DNA of 64,000 bases from Rhizobium sp. RU33A (GCF_900156055.1 NZ_FTMQ01000003.1:124001-188000); one strand, 5' to 3'; shown: positions 49,314 to 59,670, counted from the stretch's first letter. The notes: generated by a model from the sequence alone, not told the origin. Translations and numbers: made by a program.

Positions 49314-51674
49314 TCACGCGCGCCGCTTGAAGCTCTGGGCGATGCTTACATCCGGGATGCGCATCGAGACCACCGTACCCTGGCCCTCGCGGGAGCGGAT
49401 CTTCAGCGAGCCGCCATGCAGGGCGACGAGCGAGCGGGAGATGGCAAGGCCGAGGCCCGAGCCGCCCTTCGACTTGGCATATTGGCTTTGCACCTGTTCG
49501 AAGGGATTGCCGATCTTGTCGAGTGCGCTCTTCGGGATGCCGATGCCGGTGTCGACGATCGAGACGAGCACGGCGCCTTCGACCTTGCGGGCACGAAGCG
49601 AGATCTTGCCACCTTCATCGGTGAATTTCACGGCGTTGGAGAGGATGTTGAGCAGGATCTGCTTGATGGCGCGTCGGTCGGCGACGAGCGAGAGGCTGGC
49701 TTCGACGCGCTGTTCGACGGTGATGTTCTTTTCTACCGCCGGGACGGCGGTGAGCCGCATGCTCTCTTCGATCAGCGGGCAAAGATCGATCGTCTCGCAA
49801 CGGATCTTCATCTGGCCGGCCTCGATCTTCGACATGTCGAGAATGTCGTTGATGACGTTGAGGAGATGCTTGCCGCTTTCGTGGATGTCTTTCGCATATT
49901 CCTCGTATTTCGGCGAACCGACCGGACCGAACATGCGGGCCAGCAGGATTTCCGAGAAGCCGAGGATGGCGTTGAGCGGGGTCCTGAGCTCATGGCTCAT
50001 ATTGGCGAGGAATTCCGACTTTGCCTTGTTTGCGGCTTCCGCGCGCTGCTTTTCGGCGAGATATTTCTCGTTGGCGTCGGAGAGCTCGGTCTTCTGGCGC
50101 TCGAGGATCTTCTGCGAGGCGGAGAGGTCGCCGATGGTCGCCATCAGCCGGCGTTCCTGGTCGCGCAGGCGCTCCTGATGACGCTTCAGAAGCGTGATGT
50201 CGGTGCCGACGGAGACGAGGCCGCCGTCACGGGTGCGGCGTTCGTTGATCTGCAGCCAGCGTTCGTCGGCGAGCTGTACTTCCGAGGTCCGCGAATTGGT
50301 GCCGTCATCGGCGTCTGCAATGCGGCGCTGGATGATCGGCTTGCCGGCCGCAGCGAGCACCAGCGAACGCTCCTTGCCGGGGACCAGCACGTCGTCAGGC
50401 AGGCCGTAGACCTTCTGGAAATGGCCGTTCCAGGCAACCAGCTTGTCGTTCTTGTCCCAGAGCACGAAGGCTTCCGAGGTGCATTCGATGGCGTCTGCGA
50501 GGCGCTGGTCGGCTTCGGCGTAACGCTGGGCGAGGCGATGCTGCTCGGTCACGTCCATCGCAATGCCGATGACATGCAGATCGCCGGTGTTGGAGCAGAT
50601 GATCTGGGCGCGGGCGCGCATCCAGACATAGTGGCCCTGGGCGTGGCGCATGCGGAAGATCTGGTCGATGTGACGCGAGCTGCCGCGGCCGACCGAGCGG
50701 GCGAGCGCATAGAGATTGCCATCGTCGGGATGCATCAGGCGGGCGGCATCGGCGAATGCCAGCGGCTGGGTCGAGGGCGTGAGGCCAAGCATGTCGTACA
50801 TCGAGCGCGACCAGACCAGCTTGCGGCTTTCCAGATCGAAATCCCACAGGCCACAGCGACCGCGGGCGAGCGCCGTTTCCACCCGTAGGTTCGATTCGAG
50901 GAAGGTGTCATCCGCCTCGCGGGCCCGCTTCACCTGGTAGAAATAGGCATAGAGGATGACGAAGAGGATGACGGTGATGCAGGTGAACAGCGTGACGTTG
51001 AGCGACAGCTCGCGGCGCCAGAAGTCTTCGACCGCCTGCAGCGAATGAGCAGCGACGATCATCGCGCCATCGGTGCCAACAGGTGTGAAGATCGCGTGAT
51101 GCGGCACGCCGTTGAGATCCGTTTCGATCGCGCCGGTGCGGCTGCCGGATTTGCGGATGGTCATCACTTCCGGCAGCAGGCTGACAAGCGTCGAGCCGAC
51201 TTGGCCGACTGCTTCCGGTGACGCGCCGAAGACGCGGCCGGTGGGATCGACGAGCAGGACAAAGGCGCCGTTGGCAAAATGCTCGCGGTCGAGATAGGTG
51301 GCGAGGCGTTTCTCCGCCTCTGTGCGATTGCGGGTTTCGAACAGTGTCGGCTGCGCGCCGAGCGCGGCATTGACCGTGGCTGAGATCAGAGCTGTCGATT
51401 GCCGAGCGGCTGCGGTCATACGCTGGTGTTCGTTGACGATGCCAATGGTGCGGGCGAGCGCTACCACGGCCAAAAAGGCGAGAATGAGAATCGGGATTGC
51501 CCGGCGCAAGATCGTCTCGATCCGCCTTGAGCGGACGGATACCCTGTCCTGTTCCGCAACGGCCGAAGACGAACCGAAAGACCGTCGTGCGAGCCGCGCG
51601 AAGAATCCAACCATGTCCGAAAATTTGATGCGCAGCCGCTCATCGGCTGCGGTGACCCGCCGCGCGTCCAACAT
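49314..51674 (-). CDS. PleC/PdhS-like PAS sensor histidine kinase
   Basis: This 786-residue kinase resembles PleC/PdhS cell-cycle kinases of alphaproteobacteria, which control DivK and so CtrA. Two membrane segments (AIPILILAFLAVVALARTIG and VTLFTCITVILFVILYAYFYQ) enclose a periplasmic domain of about 170 residues. Two PAS domains follow, then the histidine in ANMSHELRTPLNAILGFSE (core MSHELRTPLNAI) and N box NILSNAVKFTDEGG, with GSGLGLAISRSLV near the end. I start at the ATG at 51674, preceded by GAGGCAGGG; an ATG at 51740 is also in frame. Order glnE-kinase-pepN supports PleC, but the name is an inference. Confidence 0.82.
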   Translation of the reverse strand: MLDARRVTAADERLRIKFSDMVGFFARLARRSFGSSSAVAEQDRVSVRSRRIETILRRAIPILILAFLAVVALARTIGIVNEHQRMTAAARQSTALISATVNAALGAQPTLFETRNRTEAEKRLATYLDREHFANGAFVLLVDPTGRVFGASPEAVGQVGSTLVSLLPEVMTIRKSGSRTGAIETDLNGVPHHAIFTPVGTDGAMIVAAHSLQAVEDFWRRELSLNVTLFTCITVILFVILYAYFYQVKRAREADDTFLESNLRVETALARGRCGLWDFDLESRKLVWSRSMYDMLGLTPSTQPLAFADAARLMHPDDGNLYALARSVGRGSSRHIDQIFRMRHAQGHYVWMRARAQIICSNTGDLHVIGIAMDVTEQHRLAQRYAEADQRLADAIECTSEAFVLWDKNDKLVAWNGHFQKVYGLPDDVLVPGKERSLVLAAAGKPIIQRRIADADDGTNSRTSEVQLADERWLQINERRTRDGGLVSVGTDITLLKRHQERLRDQERRLMATIGDLSASQKILERQKTELSDANEKYLAEKQRAEAANKAKSEFLANMSHELRTPLNAILGFSEILLARMFGPVGSPKYEEYAKDIHESGKHLLNVINDILDMSKIEAGQMKIRCETIDLCPLIEESMRLTAVPAVEKNITVEQRVEASLSLVADRRAIKQILLNILSNAVKFTDEGGKISLRARKVEGAVLVSIVDTGIGIPKSALDKIGNPFEQVQSQYAKSKGGSGLGLAISRSLVALHGGSLKIRSREGQGTVVSMRIPDVSIAQSFKRRA

Positions 51675-51885
51675 CGTCCCTGCCTCTGTCCCTCGTGTGA
51701 TTCGAGCGCCGCTTGCTCGAATCTGACGCCAAGGAATCATGACCGATTCGCCTTGTCCAGAGCCGGTGCGTAAACAAAATATTAACCCATTGCTCCGACT
51801 CCGCTTTTTTATCAGCGGAAGTGCAAGAGGCTGAATCTGATGGAAAATTGGCCGCCGTTCGGCGGCCCGAAAACGCCCGGGGACG

Positions 51886-51917
51886 AAAAAAAGGCGCCGG
51901 TTTTCGCGGCGCCTTTT
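51886..51917 (-). terminator. Terminator after pepN
   Basis: AGGCGCCG and CGGCGCCT arms are flanked by A and T runs. On the minus strand the stem is followed by seven Ts, a strong terminator for pepN. The plus strand also has TTTT after the stem. Confidence 0.85.
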
Positions 51918-51938
51918 GCATCGGATCGGTTGTATCGA

Positions 51939-54587
51939 TCAGCCCTTGAGGATGCGGTCGACGATGTCGCGCACGTCGGTCGAGAGCGTGGTCGAGCCTT
52001 CGATGCTCGCAAGCGCCGCACGGGCCTTGTCGCCACGGCCGGGTTCGAGCAGTCGCCAGGACCGCATGGCAGTCAGAAGGCGGGCCGCAAGCTGCGGATT
52101 GCGCGGGTCGATCGCGAGGATCTGCTCGGCGAAGAAAGCATAGGCTGCGCCGTCCGCACGGTTGAAGCCGGTCGCATTGCTGAAGGCGAAGGTGCCGATG
52201 AGCGATCGCACGCGGTTCGGATTGGTCGGCTGGAAATGCGGGCTGGCCATCAGCGCCTTCACCCGGTCGAGGCTGCCCGCACCCGGGATCGTCGCCTGGA
52301 TGGTGAACCACTTGTCGAGCACGAGTGCGTTTGAGGCGAAGCGGGTCTCGAAAGCAGTGAGCGCCTGTTTCGTCTCCCCCGCATCCGGGAAGCGATGGGC
52401 GAGGATGGTGAGCGCCTGCGACAGGTCCGTCATGTTGTCGGCGCGCCCGAACGCTTCCGCCGCCAGTGCCGGGGAATTCTCGGCGAGCGTCAGGAAGGAG
52501 AGGGCGATGTTCTTCAACGCTCGTTTGCCTGCACCTGTAGCGTCCGGCGAGAAGGGCTCGGAGGCGGAGTGTGCGGCGTAGAGCGTGCGGAAGACGTCCG
52601 TACCAGACGTCGCGATCGCCAAAAGCACAGCCTGGCGGCCGGCATGGATGGCATCGGGATCATTGTTGCCGCCGATTTCGCGGGCGATGTCGGCTTCGCT
52701 CGGCAAGGTGAGGGCCTGGGCGCGGAAGGCTGGCTCCAGCGTTTCGTCCGCAGCAACGGCAAGCAGCACGCCGACGAAAGCGTCGCTGGTGGTCACAGAA
52801 CCGCCGTCACGGGCCTTTTTCGCCGCATCCGTCAGAGCCGGCAGCGCAAGGTCGGTGATTGCCTGCCAACGGGCGAAGAGGTCACTGTCGTGGCGGGCGA
52901 TATGGCCGCGATCTTCGGCGCTCTGCGAGAAGTGCAGGGTGACCGGGGCCGAGAAGCCACGGTTGAGCGAAACGACCGGGCGGCTGGTGATGCCGGAGAA
53001 GGTGAAGGTCTGGGCGCGCTCGGTCAGATGCAGCACGTCGCCCGTAACATCGCCACCGGCGATCGACGAAGCTGTGGCCTCCGAGCCGTTTTCCGCGATC
53101 AGCGCGAAGCGAAGCGGGATGTGCATCGGCTCCTTGCTGCTCTGGCCAGGCGTTGCCGGGATCATCTGCTCGAGCGACAGCGTAAGCGTCTTGGCACCGG
53201 CGTCATAGGCAGAGGAGACGGTGATCTGCGGCGTGCCGGCCTGGTGATACCAGAGCGAGAATTGTGTGAGGTCGCGGCCGCTCGCATCTTCGAAGCATTT
53301 GACGAAGTCTTCGACAGTCGCGGCATCGCCGTCATGACGCTCGAAGTAGAGGTCCATGCCCTTCTTGAAATCGTCGCGGCCGAGAATGGTCGCGATCATC
53401 CGGGTCACTTCGGAGCCCTTCTCATAGACCGTCGTTGTGTAGAAGTTGTTGATTTCGCGATATTTGGTCGGGCGCACCGGATGGGCGAGCGGACCGGCAT
53501 CTTCCGGGAATTGCTCGGACCGCAGGTGGCGGACTTCGGCGATGCGCTTGACCGAACGTGAGCGCATGTCGGCCGAGAATTCGTGGTCGCGATAGACGGT
53601 GAGGCCTTCCTTCAGGCAGAGCTGGAACCAGTCGCGGCAGGTGATGCGGTTGCCGGTCCAGTTGTGGAAGTATTCATGCGCGATGATCGCCTCGATATTC
53701 GCGTAGTCCTGATCGGTCGCGGTCTCGGGGTCGGCGAGCACGTACTTGTCGTTGAAGATGTTGAGGCCCTTGTTCTCCATGGCCCCCATGTTGAAGTCGG
53801 AGACGGCAACGATCATGAAGATATCGAGATCGTATTCGCGGCCGAAGACCTCTTCGTCCCACTTCATCGAGCGCTTTAGCGCATCCATGGCATAGGCCGC
53901 GCGCGGCTCCTTGCCGTGCTCGACATAGATCTTCAGCGCGACTTCACGGCCGGACATGGTGGTGAACGTGTCTTCGACAATGCCGAGGTCGCCGGCGACC
54001 AGCGCGAAGAGATAGGACGGCTTCGGATGCGGATCGAACCAGGCGGCGAAATGCTTGTCCGGGCCGAAGCCGGCGCCGCCCAGGAAGTTGCCGTTCGACA
54101 GCAGGAGCGGGTTGGCTGCCTTATCGGCGATGATGTTGATCGTGTAGACGGCGAGCACATCCGGACGGTCAGGGAAATAGGTGATGCGGCGGAAGCCCTC
54201 GGCCTCGCACTGGGTGCAGTAGATGCCGTTCGACCGATAAAGGCCCATCAACTGGGTATTGGCCTCCGGATTGATCATCGTCACAACGGTGATCTCGAAG
54301 GGCGTGGATTCCGGCAGGTCGCGGATGGTGAGGCTCTCTGGCGTCGCCGTGTAGCGTGACGGGTCCATCTCGATCTGGTCGAAGAGCAGGCTCGTCATGG
54401 TGAGGTCGTTACCATCGAGCACCAGGGGGGCTGCCGCATCGACACCTTCGCGCCGATGGAAGATCAACCGGGCTTCCACCTTGGTTTCCGTCGGGTCCAG
54501 TTCGAAGGTCAGATCAACCCGTTCCAGAACGAAGTCGGTGGGGCGGTAGTCTGCCAGATGAACGATCCGGCCCGTGTCTGTGCGCAT
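51939..54587 (-). CDS. pepN: Aminopeptidase N (PepN, M1 family)
   Basis: This 882-residue zinc metallopeptidase removes N-terminal residues from peptides in the cytoplasm. The M1 signatures are clear: the exopeptidase motif MGAMENKGLNIF and the zinc site IIAHEYFHNWTGNR, with HEYFH and the later glutamate in KEGLTVYRD. TYFPDRPDVLA in the N-terminal domain is typical of bacterial PepN, and the C-terminal helical region is complete. The ATG is preceded by AGGACAC. It lies upstream of the PleC-like kinase gene on the same strand, with a terminator between. Length is normal. Confidence 0.95.
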   Translation of the reverse strand: MRTDTGRIVHLADYRPTDFVLERVDLTFELDPTETKVEARLIFHRREGVDAAAPLVLDGNDLTMTSLLFDQIEMDPSRYTATPESLTIRDLPESTPFEITVVTMINPEANTQLMGLYRSNGIYCTQCEAEGFRRITYFPDRPDVLAVYTINIIADKAANPLLLSNGNFLGGAGFGPDKHFAAWFDPHPKPSYLFALVAGDLGIVEDTFTTMSGREVALKIYVEHGKEPRAAYAMDALKRSMKWDEEVFGREYDLDIFMIVAVSDFNMGAMENKGLNIFNDKYVLADPETATDQDYANIEAIIAHEYFHNWTGNRITCRDWFQLCLKEGLTVYRDHEFSADMRSRSVKRIAEVRHLRSEQFPEDAGPLAHPVRPTKYREINNFYTTTVYEKGSEVTRMIATILGRDDFKKGMDLYFERHDGDAATVEDFVKCFEDASGRDLTQFSLWYHQAGTPQITVSSAYDAGAKTLTLSLEQMIPATPGQSSKEPMHIPLRFALIAENGSEATASSIAGGDVTGDVLHLTERAQTFTFSGITSRPVVSLNRGFSAPVTLHFSQSAEDRGHIARHDSDLFARWQAITDLALPALTDAAKKARDGGSVTTSDAFVGVLLAVAADETLEPAFRAQALTLPSEADIAREIGGNNDPDAIHAGRQAVLLAIATSGTDVFRTLYAAHSASEPFSPDATGAGKRALKNIALSFLTLAENSPALAAEAFGRADNMTDLSQALTILAHRFPDAGETKQALTAFETRFASNALVLDKWFTIQATIPGAGSLDRVKALMASPHFQPTNPNRVRSLIGTFAFSNATGFNRADGAAYAFFAEQILAIDPRNPQLAARLLTAMRSWRLLEPGRGDKARAALASIEGSTTLSTDVRDIVDRILKG

Positions 54588-54835
54588 AATGTGTCCTGGT
54601 CGCTACGGGGTTCGCCACCAAGGCACGGCACGAGCGATTGGGCTCGCGACCGCCTGGGGTCGAGTTGTCGCGATGATTGCAGCAATTTCTGAACGATTGT
54701 TAAAACACGAGTTATTTTTACGATGCTCTTGATCGTGGAGCCGATTTTCTTGGGTTTCACGGCCGCAGTGGCGCTTCAAATCCAAGAATAGTCACCAGAA
54801 TATCTTTGATAATACCGGCCGGAATACGGGCTCCA

Positions 54836-55945
54836 TCATCGTAACCGGAGTTGCTGGCGCAGCGTTTCGTCGCCGTCCATCGTCTGGATAATGACACCGG
54901 ACCAGCCGAGGCCGTCATAGTCCTCATAGCCGAGGGTCTTTGCGAAGGCGACGATGGCACCGCTCTGATCGTAATAGCTGCCTTTGGCGAGCTGTTCGGG
55001 ATTGTTGAGCGCGAAATGAGTGTAGATCCGCTCTGGACGCGATGAGGCGATCACCATGTTGTTGCCGTCGAGCAGCAGGACCTCGGTCTTTTCGGCGACC
55101 TGCGGCGCCAGGTTCGCCTCCTTCTCGACGATGGCCTGGCCCTGGGCCTTCCAGTCGAAGAAGACGCCGAGCGTGCCGAGAAGTGCGCCATCGCTGCGGC
55201 CGCCTTCCCGGATGCCGGTTGCGTAGACGAGAACGTCGCGATTGTCGTGCACCAGGCTGCGCTTGACGGTGTCGACGATATAGTCGTCACCGTTCTGGCA
55301 GCTGCGGGCTGCCCGAAACCAGGCTTCGTTGGAGAGATCGCGGTCCTTGAGGCTGCGGTGATGCCGGGGATTGGCTGCGGCGATGACCTTGCCGGCGGCA
55401 TCGGTCATGACGAGATCGAGATAGACCGTGTAGAACCGGTTGATGACGCCGAGCCGCGCGGCTGCATGCTGGGCTCGTTCGGGCGAGGGCTGTTCGACTG
55501 CTTCCCACAGGGCGCTGTCGGTTGCCCACCAGCGCACATCCGCCGTGCGCTCGAAGAGATTGCGAACGATGAACTGCACGAGCGTCTGGGCAAGGTCGAT
55601 CAATCTCGCGCCTTCCATCTGGTCGACGAGATCATCCGCCATGGTCCGGCTTTGCCGGATGCGTCCAAGCACGTTCTCCTGGAAGCGCTCTGCGGTTTCT
55701 CCCGCACCCTGGGCGAGACGCTGAACCTCGTTGGCGACGACGGCGAAACCTTTGCCGGCCTCACCGGCACGCGCCGCCTCGATCAGGGCATTGATGGCAA
55801 GAAGGCGGATCTGGCGGACGATATGGGCGTTGTCGGCGCTGAACTGCTCGAGATCGGTGCCGATACTCTCGGTGACGAGGCGCATGGACCGGGGCGTGGC
55901 GCGGATCTCTGAAATGGAATTGGTCTGATATTCGGCCTGCGGCAT
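54836..55945 (-). CDS. Soluble chemoreceptor-like protein with N-terminal signalling hairpin and C-terminal cache domain
   Basis: This 369-residue protein carries a truncated methyl-accepting chemotaxis signalling region at its N-terminus (about residues 35-115, with [20 protein letters not shown] and [10 protein letters not shown] as the tip) and a cache-like sensor domain after it ([21 protein letters not shown] to [12 protein letters not shown] in parts). No membrane segment or signal peptide is visible. Chemoreceptors usually have the sensor first and the signalling hairpin last. It may bind a small ligand and signal to CheA from the cytoplasm. The ATG at 55945 is used; a longer frame upstream is not conserved in type. 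Its promoter is divergent from the EamA gene. Confidence 0.78.
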   Translation of the reverse strand: MPQAEYQTNSISEIRATPRSMRLVTESIGTDLEQFSADNAHIVRQIRLLAINALIEAARAGEAGKGFAVVANEVQRLAQGAGETAERFQENVLGRIRQSRTMADDLVDQMEGARLIDLAQTLVQFIVRNLFERTADVRWWATDSALWEAVEQPSPERAQHAAARLGVINRFYTVYLDLVMTDAAGKVIAAANPRHHRSLKDRDLSNEAWFRAARSCQNGDDYIVDTVKRSLVHDNRDVLVYATGIREGGRSDGALLGTLGVFFDWKAQGQAIVEKEANLAPQVAEKTEVLLLDGNNMVIASSRPERIYTHFALNNPEQLAKGSYYDQSGAIVAFAKTLGYEDYDGLGWSGVIIQTMDGDETLRQQLRLR

Positions 55946-56246
55946 GACGCCAAACCCCGGTTTGAAAAAAGCGACCAGAAAAGACGGCACGGCGCCGCAA
56001 TAATATGACTTATTGACAGGAAAGATAATTTCCTCGTTTGAACGGTCGGTTAACGTTGGATGGCCAGAAACCCGGTGTTTCCAGGCCATATCTGGGTCTA
56101 ACCTCCCGATATCTGCACCAGCGCCGCACTTGCGCGGAGCGGGCGGGCATGCATGCTAGACGGCAGCCCGAGTCCACGGCGACGTCGTCGCTTGCTCAAA
56201 ATCCCTGTGCGATTGCGCATAGCCTGCCCGCAAGAATCTGATCGCC

Positions 56247-57185
56247 ATGGCCTTCGCCGATCCCAATCCTCTCCGCGGCATCGTGCTGAAAGTCTGCTCG
56301 GTGACCGTCTTCGTCGCCATGCAGACCTGCATCAAGCTTGCAGGCAGCGGCATTCCACCGGGCCAGATCAGCTTTCACCGGTCGGCTTTCGCCATCGTGC
56401 CGATCCTCGTCTATCTCGCCTGGCGCGGCGAGTTGCGGCAGGCGTTCCAGACAGACAACCCGGTCGGCCATGTGAAGCGCGGTTTGCTCGGCGTTTGCGC
56501 CATGGGGGCAGGCTTCTATGGGCTCGTCCATCTTCCGCTGCCGGATGCGATCGCCATTGGCTATGCCATGCCGCTGATTGCCGTCGTCTTTGCAGCCATC
56601 TTCTTGAAGGAGACCGTTCGGCTTTATCGCTGGACGGCGGTCGTGATCGGGCTTGTCGGTGTCCTGATCATTTCCCTGCCGAAGCTTTCGCTGTTCGGCG
56701 AAGAGGGCTTTGGCTCCGAAGCCGCCGTGGGCGCGCTCGCCGTGCTGGTATCGGCCATCCTCGGGGCAGGGGCCATGCTGCAGGTCCGCCAGCTGGTCCG
56801 CGAGGAGAAGACCTCGACGATCGTTCTCTTCTTTTCGCTGACCGCAGCCCTTCTCTCGGCGATTACCTGGTTCTTCGGCTGGGCCGATCTCTCCTGGCAG
56901 GGGCTCGGTCTCCTTGCCCTTGCTGGCTTCTTCGGCGGGCTGGGGCAGATCTTCCTGACCGAGAGTTATCGTTTCGCCGATGTCTCGACGATCGCGCCCT
57001 TCGAATACTGTTCGATCATCCTCGGCTCGATTGCCGCCTATATGCTGTTTTCCGAAGTCCCGACGATGACCACTCTGATCGGCGCGACCATTGTCGTGGC
57101 GGCCGGTATCTTCATCATCTACCGCGAACACCAGCTCGGTCTTGAACGGCGGGCGGCCCGCAAGGCATCCACCCCGCAGGGTTGA
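56247..57185 (+). CDS. EamA-family (DMT) transporter
   Basis: This 312-residue inner-membrane protein has ten hydrophobic segments arranged as two EamA repeats, the drug/metabolite transporter layout. The first repeat shows SFHRSAFAIVPILVYLAWRGE and GYAMPLIAVVFAAIFLKE (core MPLIAVVFAAIFLKE); the second shows YRFADVSTIAPFEYCSIILG. The substrate is unknown; such proteins move amino acids, metabolites or other small compounds. It converges with the MFS gene, which ends three bases beyond its stop. No operon partner is on the same strand. Confidence 0.88.
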   Translation: MAFADPNPLRGIVLKVCSVTVFVAMQTCIKLAGSGIPPGQISFHRSAFAIVPILVYLAWRGELRQAFQTDNPVGHVKRGLLGVCAMGAGFYGLVHLPLPDAIAIGYAMPLIAVVFAAIFLKETVRLYRWTAVVIGLVGVLIISLPKLSLFGEEGFGSEAAVGALAVLVSAILGAGAMLQVRQLVREEKTSTIVLFFSLTAALLSAITWFFGWADLSWQGLGLLALAGFFGGLGQIFLTESYRFADVSTIAPFEYCSIILGSIAAYMLFSEVPTMTTLIGATIVVAAGIFIIYREHQLGLERRAARKASTPQG

Positions 57186-57188
57186 GGA

Positions 57189-58424
57189 TCAGGGCCCTGT
57201 CTCGGTGATCGGAGAGGCATTGTCGGCGCCCTGCATTGGCAGGATCGTCGCCTGGAAATCGGCCTTTTCTTCCGGCGTCACGTCGTCCGGGCGCCGGGTG
57301 ATGCGGTAGGCCGCGTAGCCGGCATAAAGCGCAAAGGCCGTTCCGAGGAAGCCGATAAGCGCGGTCGGCCCCAACCATTGCATCAGTGTGCCCGCCATGA
57401 TCGGACCGGTAACCGTACCCATGCCGTAGAGGATCATGATGGCGCTCGAGAGCGTTACGTATTCATCCGGCTCGGCAAGGTCGTTGGCATGGGCGACGTT
57501 GAGCGAATAGACCGGATAGAGCACCGTGCCGACGAAGAAGCCGGCGACATAGAGCGCGGTTGGGTCATCCGCGCCGAAAGCGATCATCATCCCGCAGGCG
57601 CCGACGCCGAACAATCCCGAGGCGATCATCACGAAGCGGCGATCCATGCGGTCCGATATGCGCCCGATCGGCACCTGCGAGATGGCGCCTCCGGCCAGGA
57701 AGGCAGCCAGCAGTGTGGCGCCTTGCGCCGTGGTCATGCCGATGGTCTGGGAATAGACGCCGCCGAGACTGCCCCAAGTGCCCGACAGTGCGCCTGAAAG
57801 CAGGGAGCCGAAGAATGCAATCGGCGACCGGCGGTATAGCCGCTTCAGATCGAAGCGCGCCTCGGCAATCGGGCTGGGGGATTTGGCTGTCGACAGGGCG
57901 ACGGGAAACAGGGCCAGCGAGAAGATCAGCGCGCAGATGATGAAGAGGTTGGGCCCGTTCACATCGCCGAGCGGCACGATGTATTGGCCGCCGATCGAGC
58001 CGACGAGGCAGGTTACCATGTAGACGGAAAACAGGGCGCCGCGATTGTCGTTCGTCACCCGCTCATTGAGCCAGCTTTCGATCAGGAGATAGGCGCCAGC
58101 AATGGCAAAGCCGGAAAGACCGCGGAAGATCATCCAGGCCCACCATTCGACAACGAGCGCGCAAAGCAGGATGGAGACGGTCAGGAGCGTGATCAGAGCG
58201 CCGAAGACCCGCACATGCCCGACGCGGCGCACGAAGATCGGCGTGACGATGCAGGACACCGTGAAGCCGAAGGTGTAGCCGGTGGCGATCACGGAGATGA
58301 TGAAGGTCGACCACCCTTCGTTGAGCGATCGGATCGGTAGCATGTAGCCCATCAATCCGAAGCCTGCCATCATCAGCAGCGTCGACAGCATCAGGGTGGC
58401 GATGGACGCGAGACTGGACAGCAT
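57189..58424 (-). CDS. MFS transporter (YcaD-like)
   Basis: This 411-residue protein is a twelve-segment major facilitator of the YcaD-like group. The loops show GRISDRMDRRFVMIASGLFG (short core GRISDRMDRRFVM) between helices 8 and 9, and the first half has YLLIESWLNERVTNDNRGA (core LIESWLNERV), which is characteristic of YcaD-type carriers. Substrate is unknown. I start at the ATG at 58424, with GGAGG upstream; a longer frame to 58550 has no membrane character. It converges with the EamA gene. Confidence 0.87.
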   Translation of the reverse strand: MLSSLASIATLMLSTLLMMAGFGLMGYMLPIRSLNEGWSTFIISVIATGYTFGFTVSCIVTPIFVRRVGHVRVFGALITLLTVSILLCALVVEWWAWMIFRGLSGFAIAGAYLLIESWLNERVTNDNRGALFSVYMVTCLVGSIGGQYIVPLGDVNGPNLFIICALIFSLALFPVALSTAKSPSPIAEARFDLKRLYRRSPIAFFGSLLSGALSGTWGSLGGVYSQTIGMTTAQGATLLAAFLAGGAISQVPIGRISDRMDRRFVMIASGLFGVGACGMMIAFGADDPTALYVAGFFVGTVLYPVYSLNVAHANDLAEPDEYVTLSSAIMILYGMGTVTGPIMAGTLMQWLGPTALIGFLGTAFALYAGYAAYRITRRPDDVTPEEKADFQATILPMQGADNASPITETGP

Positions 58425-58750
58425 TGGGCCTCCGTGGGGCGCATTCGGAACGGGAATACTGCCAGTATCGCCGGGCAAGTGAAATGACGAATACGACGCA
58501 AGGCGGCGCATTCGCGGACGCCATATCATTCTTCCCTCACGCTTTGGCAATAAGGGATTGAAACGTCGTCAGGAATTCGTTTACCTTCAATTTATCAGAG
58601 ACAGAGAGACGTGGGACCCAGTGTCCACGTCCGCCAAAGGGATCGAATGGAGACGACGGCGGCGAAAAGAGGAATGGACCGGCACGCAATGCGGTGTCTG
58701 ATTGCGTCGATTTCCTCCATTGCCGGACAGCTCGGATCGAGGAGGCCGAC
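58425..58750. other. Divergent intergenic region without a gene
   Basis: The 326 bases between the MFS gene and the winged-helix gene hold both ribosome binding sites and an AT-rich centre (around 58570-58610), which probably has the promoters. No clear operator, repeat or small gene is seen. Confidence 0.6.
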
Positions 58751-59647
58751 ATGACGCTCTCCTCCAGCGACATCGCCAGTCATCCTCAATTTGCCCACGA
58801 ATTGGGTGTCTATGCCGGAAAGTTGCGCGGCCAGTTCGATCAGAGCCCGCGGCTCTCGCGCATGCTGGCGTCGCATCAACGCTGGCTGCTCAGCCAGGCG
58901 GCCTTTGCGCTGCAGCTTGAATATGATCCCACCCAGCCCGGAAGCGGACTGACGACGACCAATCTCCGCGAAATCATCACCTCGAACAATGCAGCGAGCC
59001 GCAACACGGTTTTGAATTTCCTCGACCAGTTGTTGAGCTACAAGTTCGTCCGCATCGTCGGCGATCCGAACCGTCGGCCGAAGCGCTACGAGTCGACGGA
59101 ATTGCCGACACGCGCGATGTATCAATGGCTGGTGACCAATCTCGAGCTCCTCGACCACCTCGATGGTGGCAATCGGGCCGCTACCCTTGCGGCCGAGCCT
59201 GATCTGTTCCGCCTGATCCAGCCCCAGATCGCCCGCCATGCCTGTCTCAATCCCAGTTGGCTGGAGCCTCCGCCGCGCGTGGCGCTGTTCCTGTGGACCG
59301 AGGCGGGCGGTCTCGTCATGGATGAGCTGGTGCGCCGCGCGATGGAGCATGCCCCCGGTGACGACGGGTACAATATCGGTCGGATCGATGCCCGTGTCAT
59401 GGCCGAGCACTTCATGATCTCGCGCACGCATCTGCAGCGGCTTTTCCGCCGCGCGGTGGAAACGGGCTGCCTCTATTGGCCAGATGGCGATCGCAACCAC
59501 TGCATCCTCAAGCGCGACTTCCTTGAGGAGTATTGCAGCTGGCAGGCGATCAAGTTTGCGATCGTCGACTTTGCATATGAGCGGATCTGCGGGCCTGTTC
59601 GCCTGGGAAAGCCTGATCCCCGCCTCGGGGCGGTCGGCGGCTTCTAG
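58751..59647 (+). CDS. Winged-helix DNA-binding protein of unknown role
   Basis: This 298-residue protein contains a MarR-like winged helix around residues 70-125 (TTNLREIITSNNAASRNTVLNFLDQL, core NNAASRNTVLNFLDQL; wing with VRIVGDPNRRPKRYE). A second helix-turn-helix-like unit is at residues 215-260 (ARVMAEHFMISRTHLQRLFRRAV, core ISRTHLQRLFRR). The arrangement suggests a transcription regulator, but no ligand domain is recognised. I start at the ATG at 58751 after AGGAGG, not at an upstream GTG. It is divergent from the MFS gene, which may be its target. Confidence 0.68.
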   Translation: MTLSSSDIASHPQFAHELGVYAGKLRGQFDQSPRLSRMLASHQRWLLSQAAFALQLEYDPTQPGSGLTTTNLREIITSNNAASRNTVLNFLDQLLSYKFVRIVGDPNRRPKRYESTELPTRAMYQWLVTNLELLDHLDGGNRAATLAAEPDLFRLIQPQIARHACLNPSWLEPPPRVALFLWTEAGGLVMDELVRRAMEHAPGDDGYNIGRIDARVMAEHFMISRTHLQRLFRRAVETGCLYWPDGDRNHCILKRDFLEEYCSWQAIKFAIVDFAYERICGPVRLGKPDPRLGAVGGF

Positions 59648-59670
59648 ACATGGTTCCAGGCTCTGAGCGC

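Noticed and set aside
49302..50888. A 528-residue plus-strand frame opposite the PleC-like kinase
   Set aside because: The minus-strand kinase has full PAS, histidine and ATPase motifs, so the opposite frame is a shadow.
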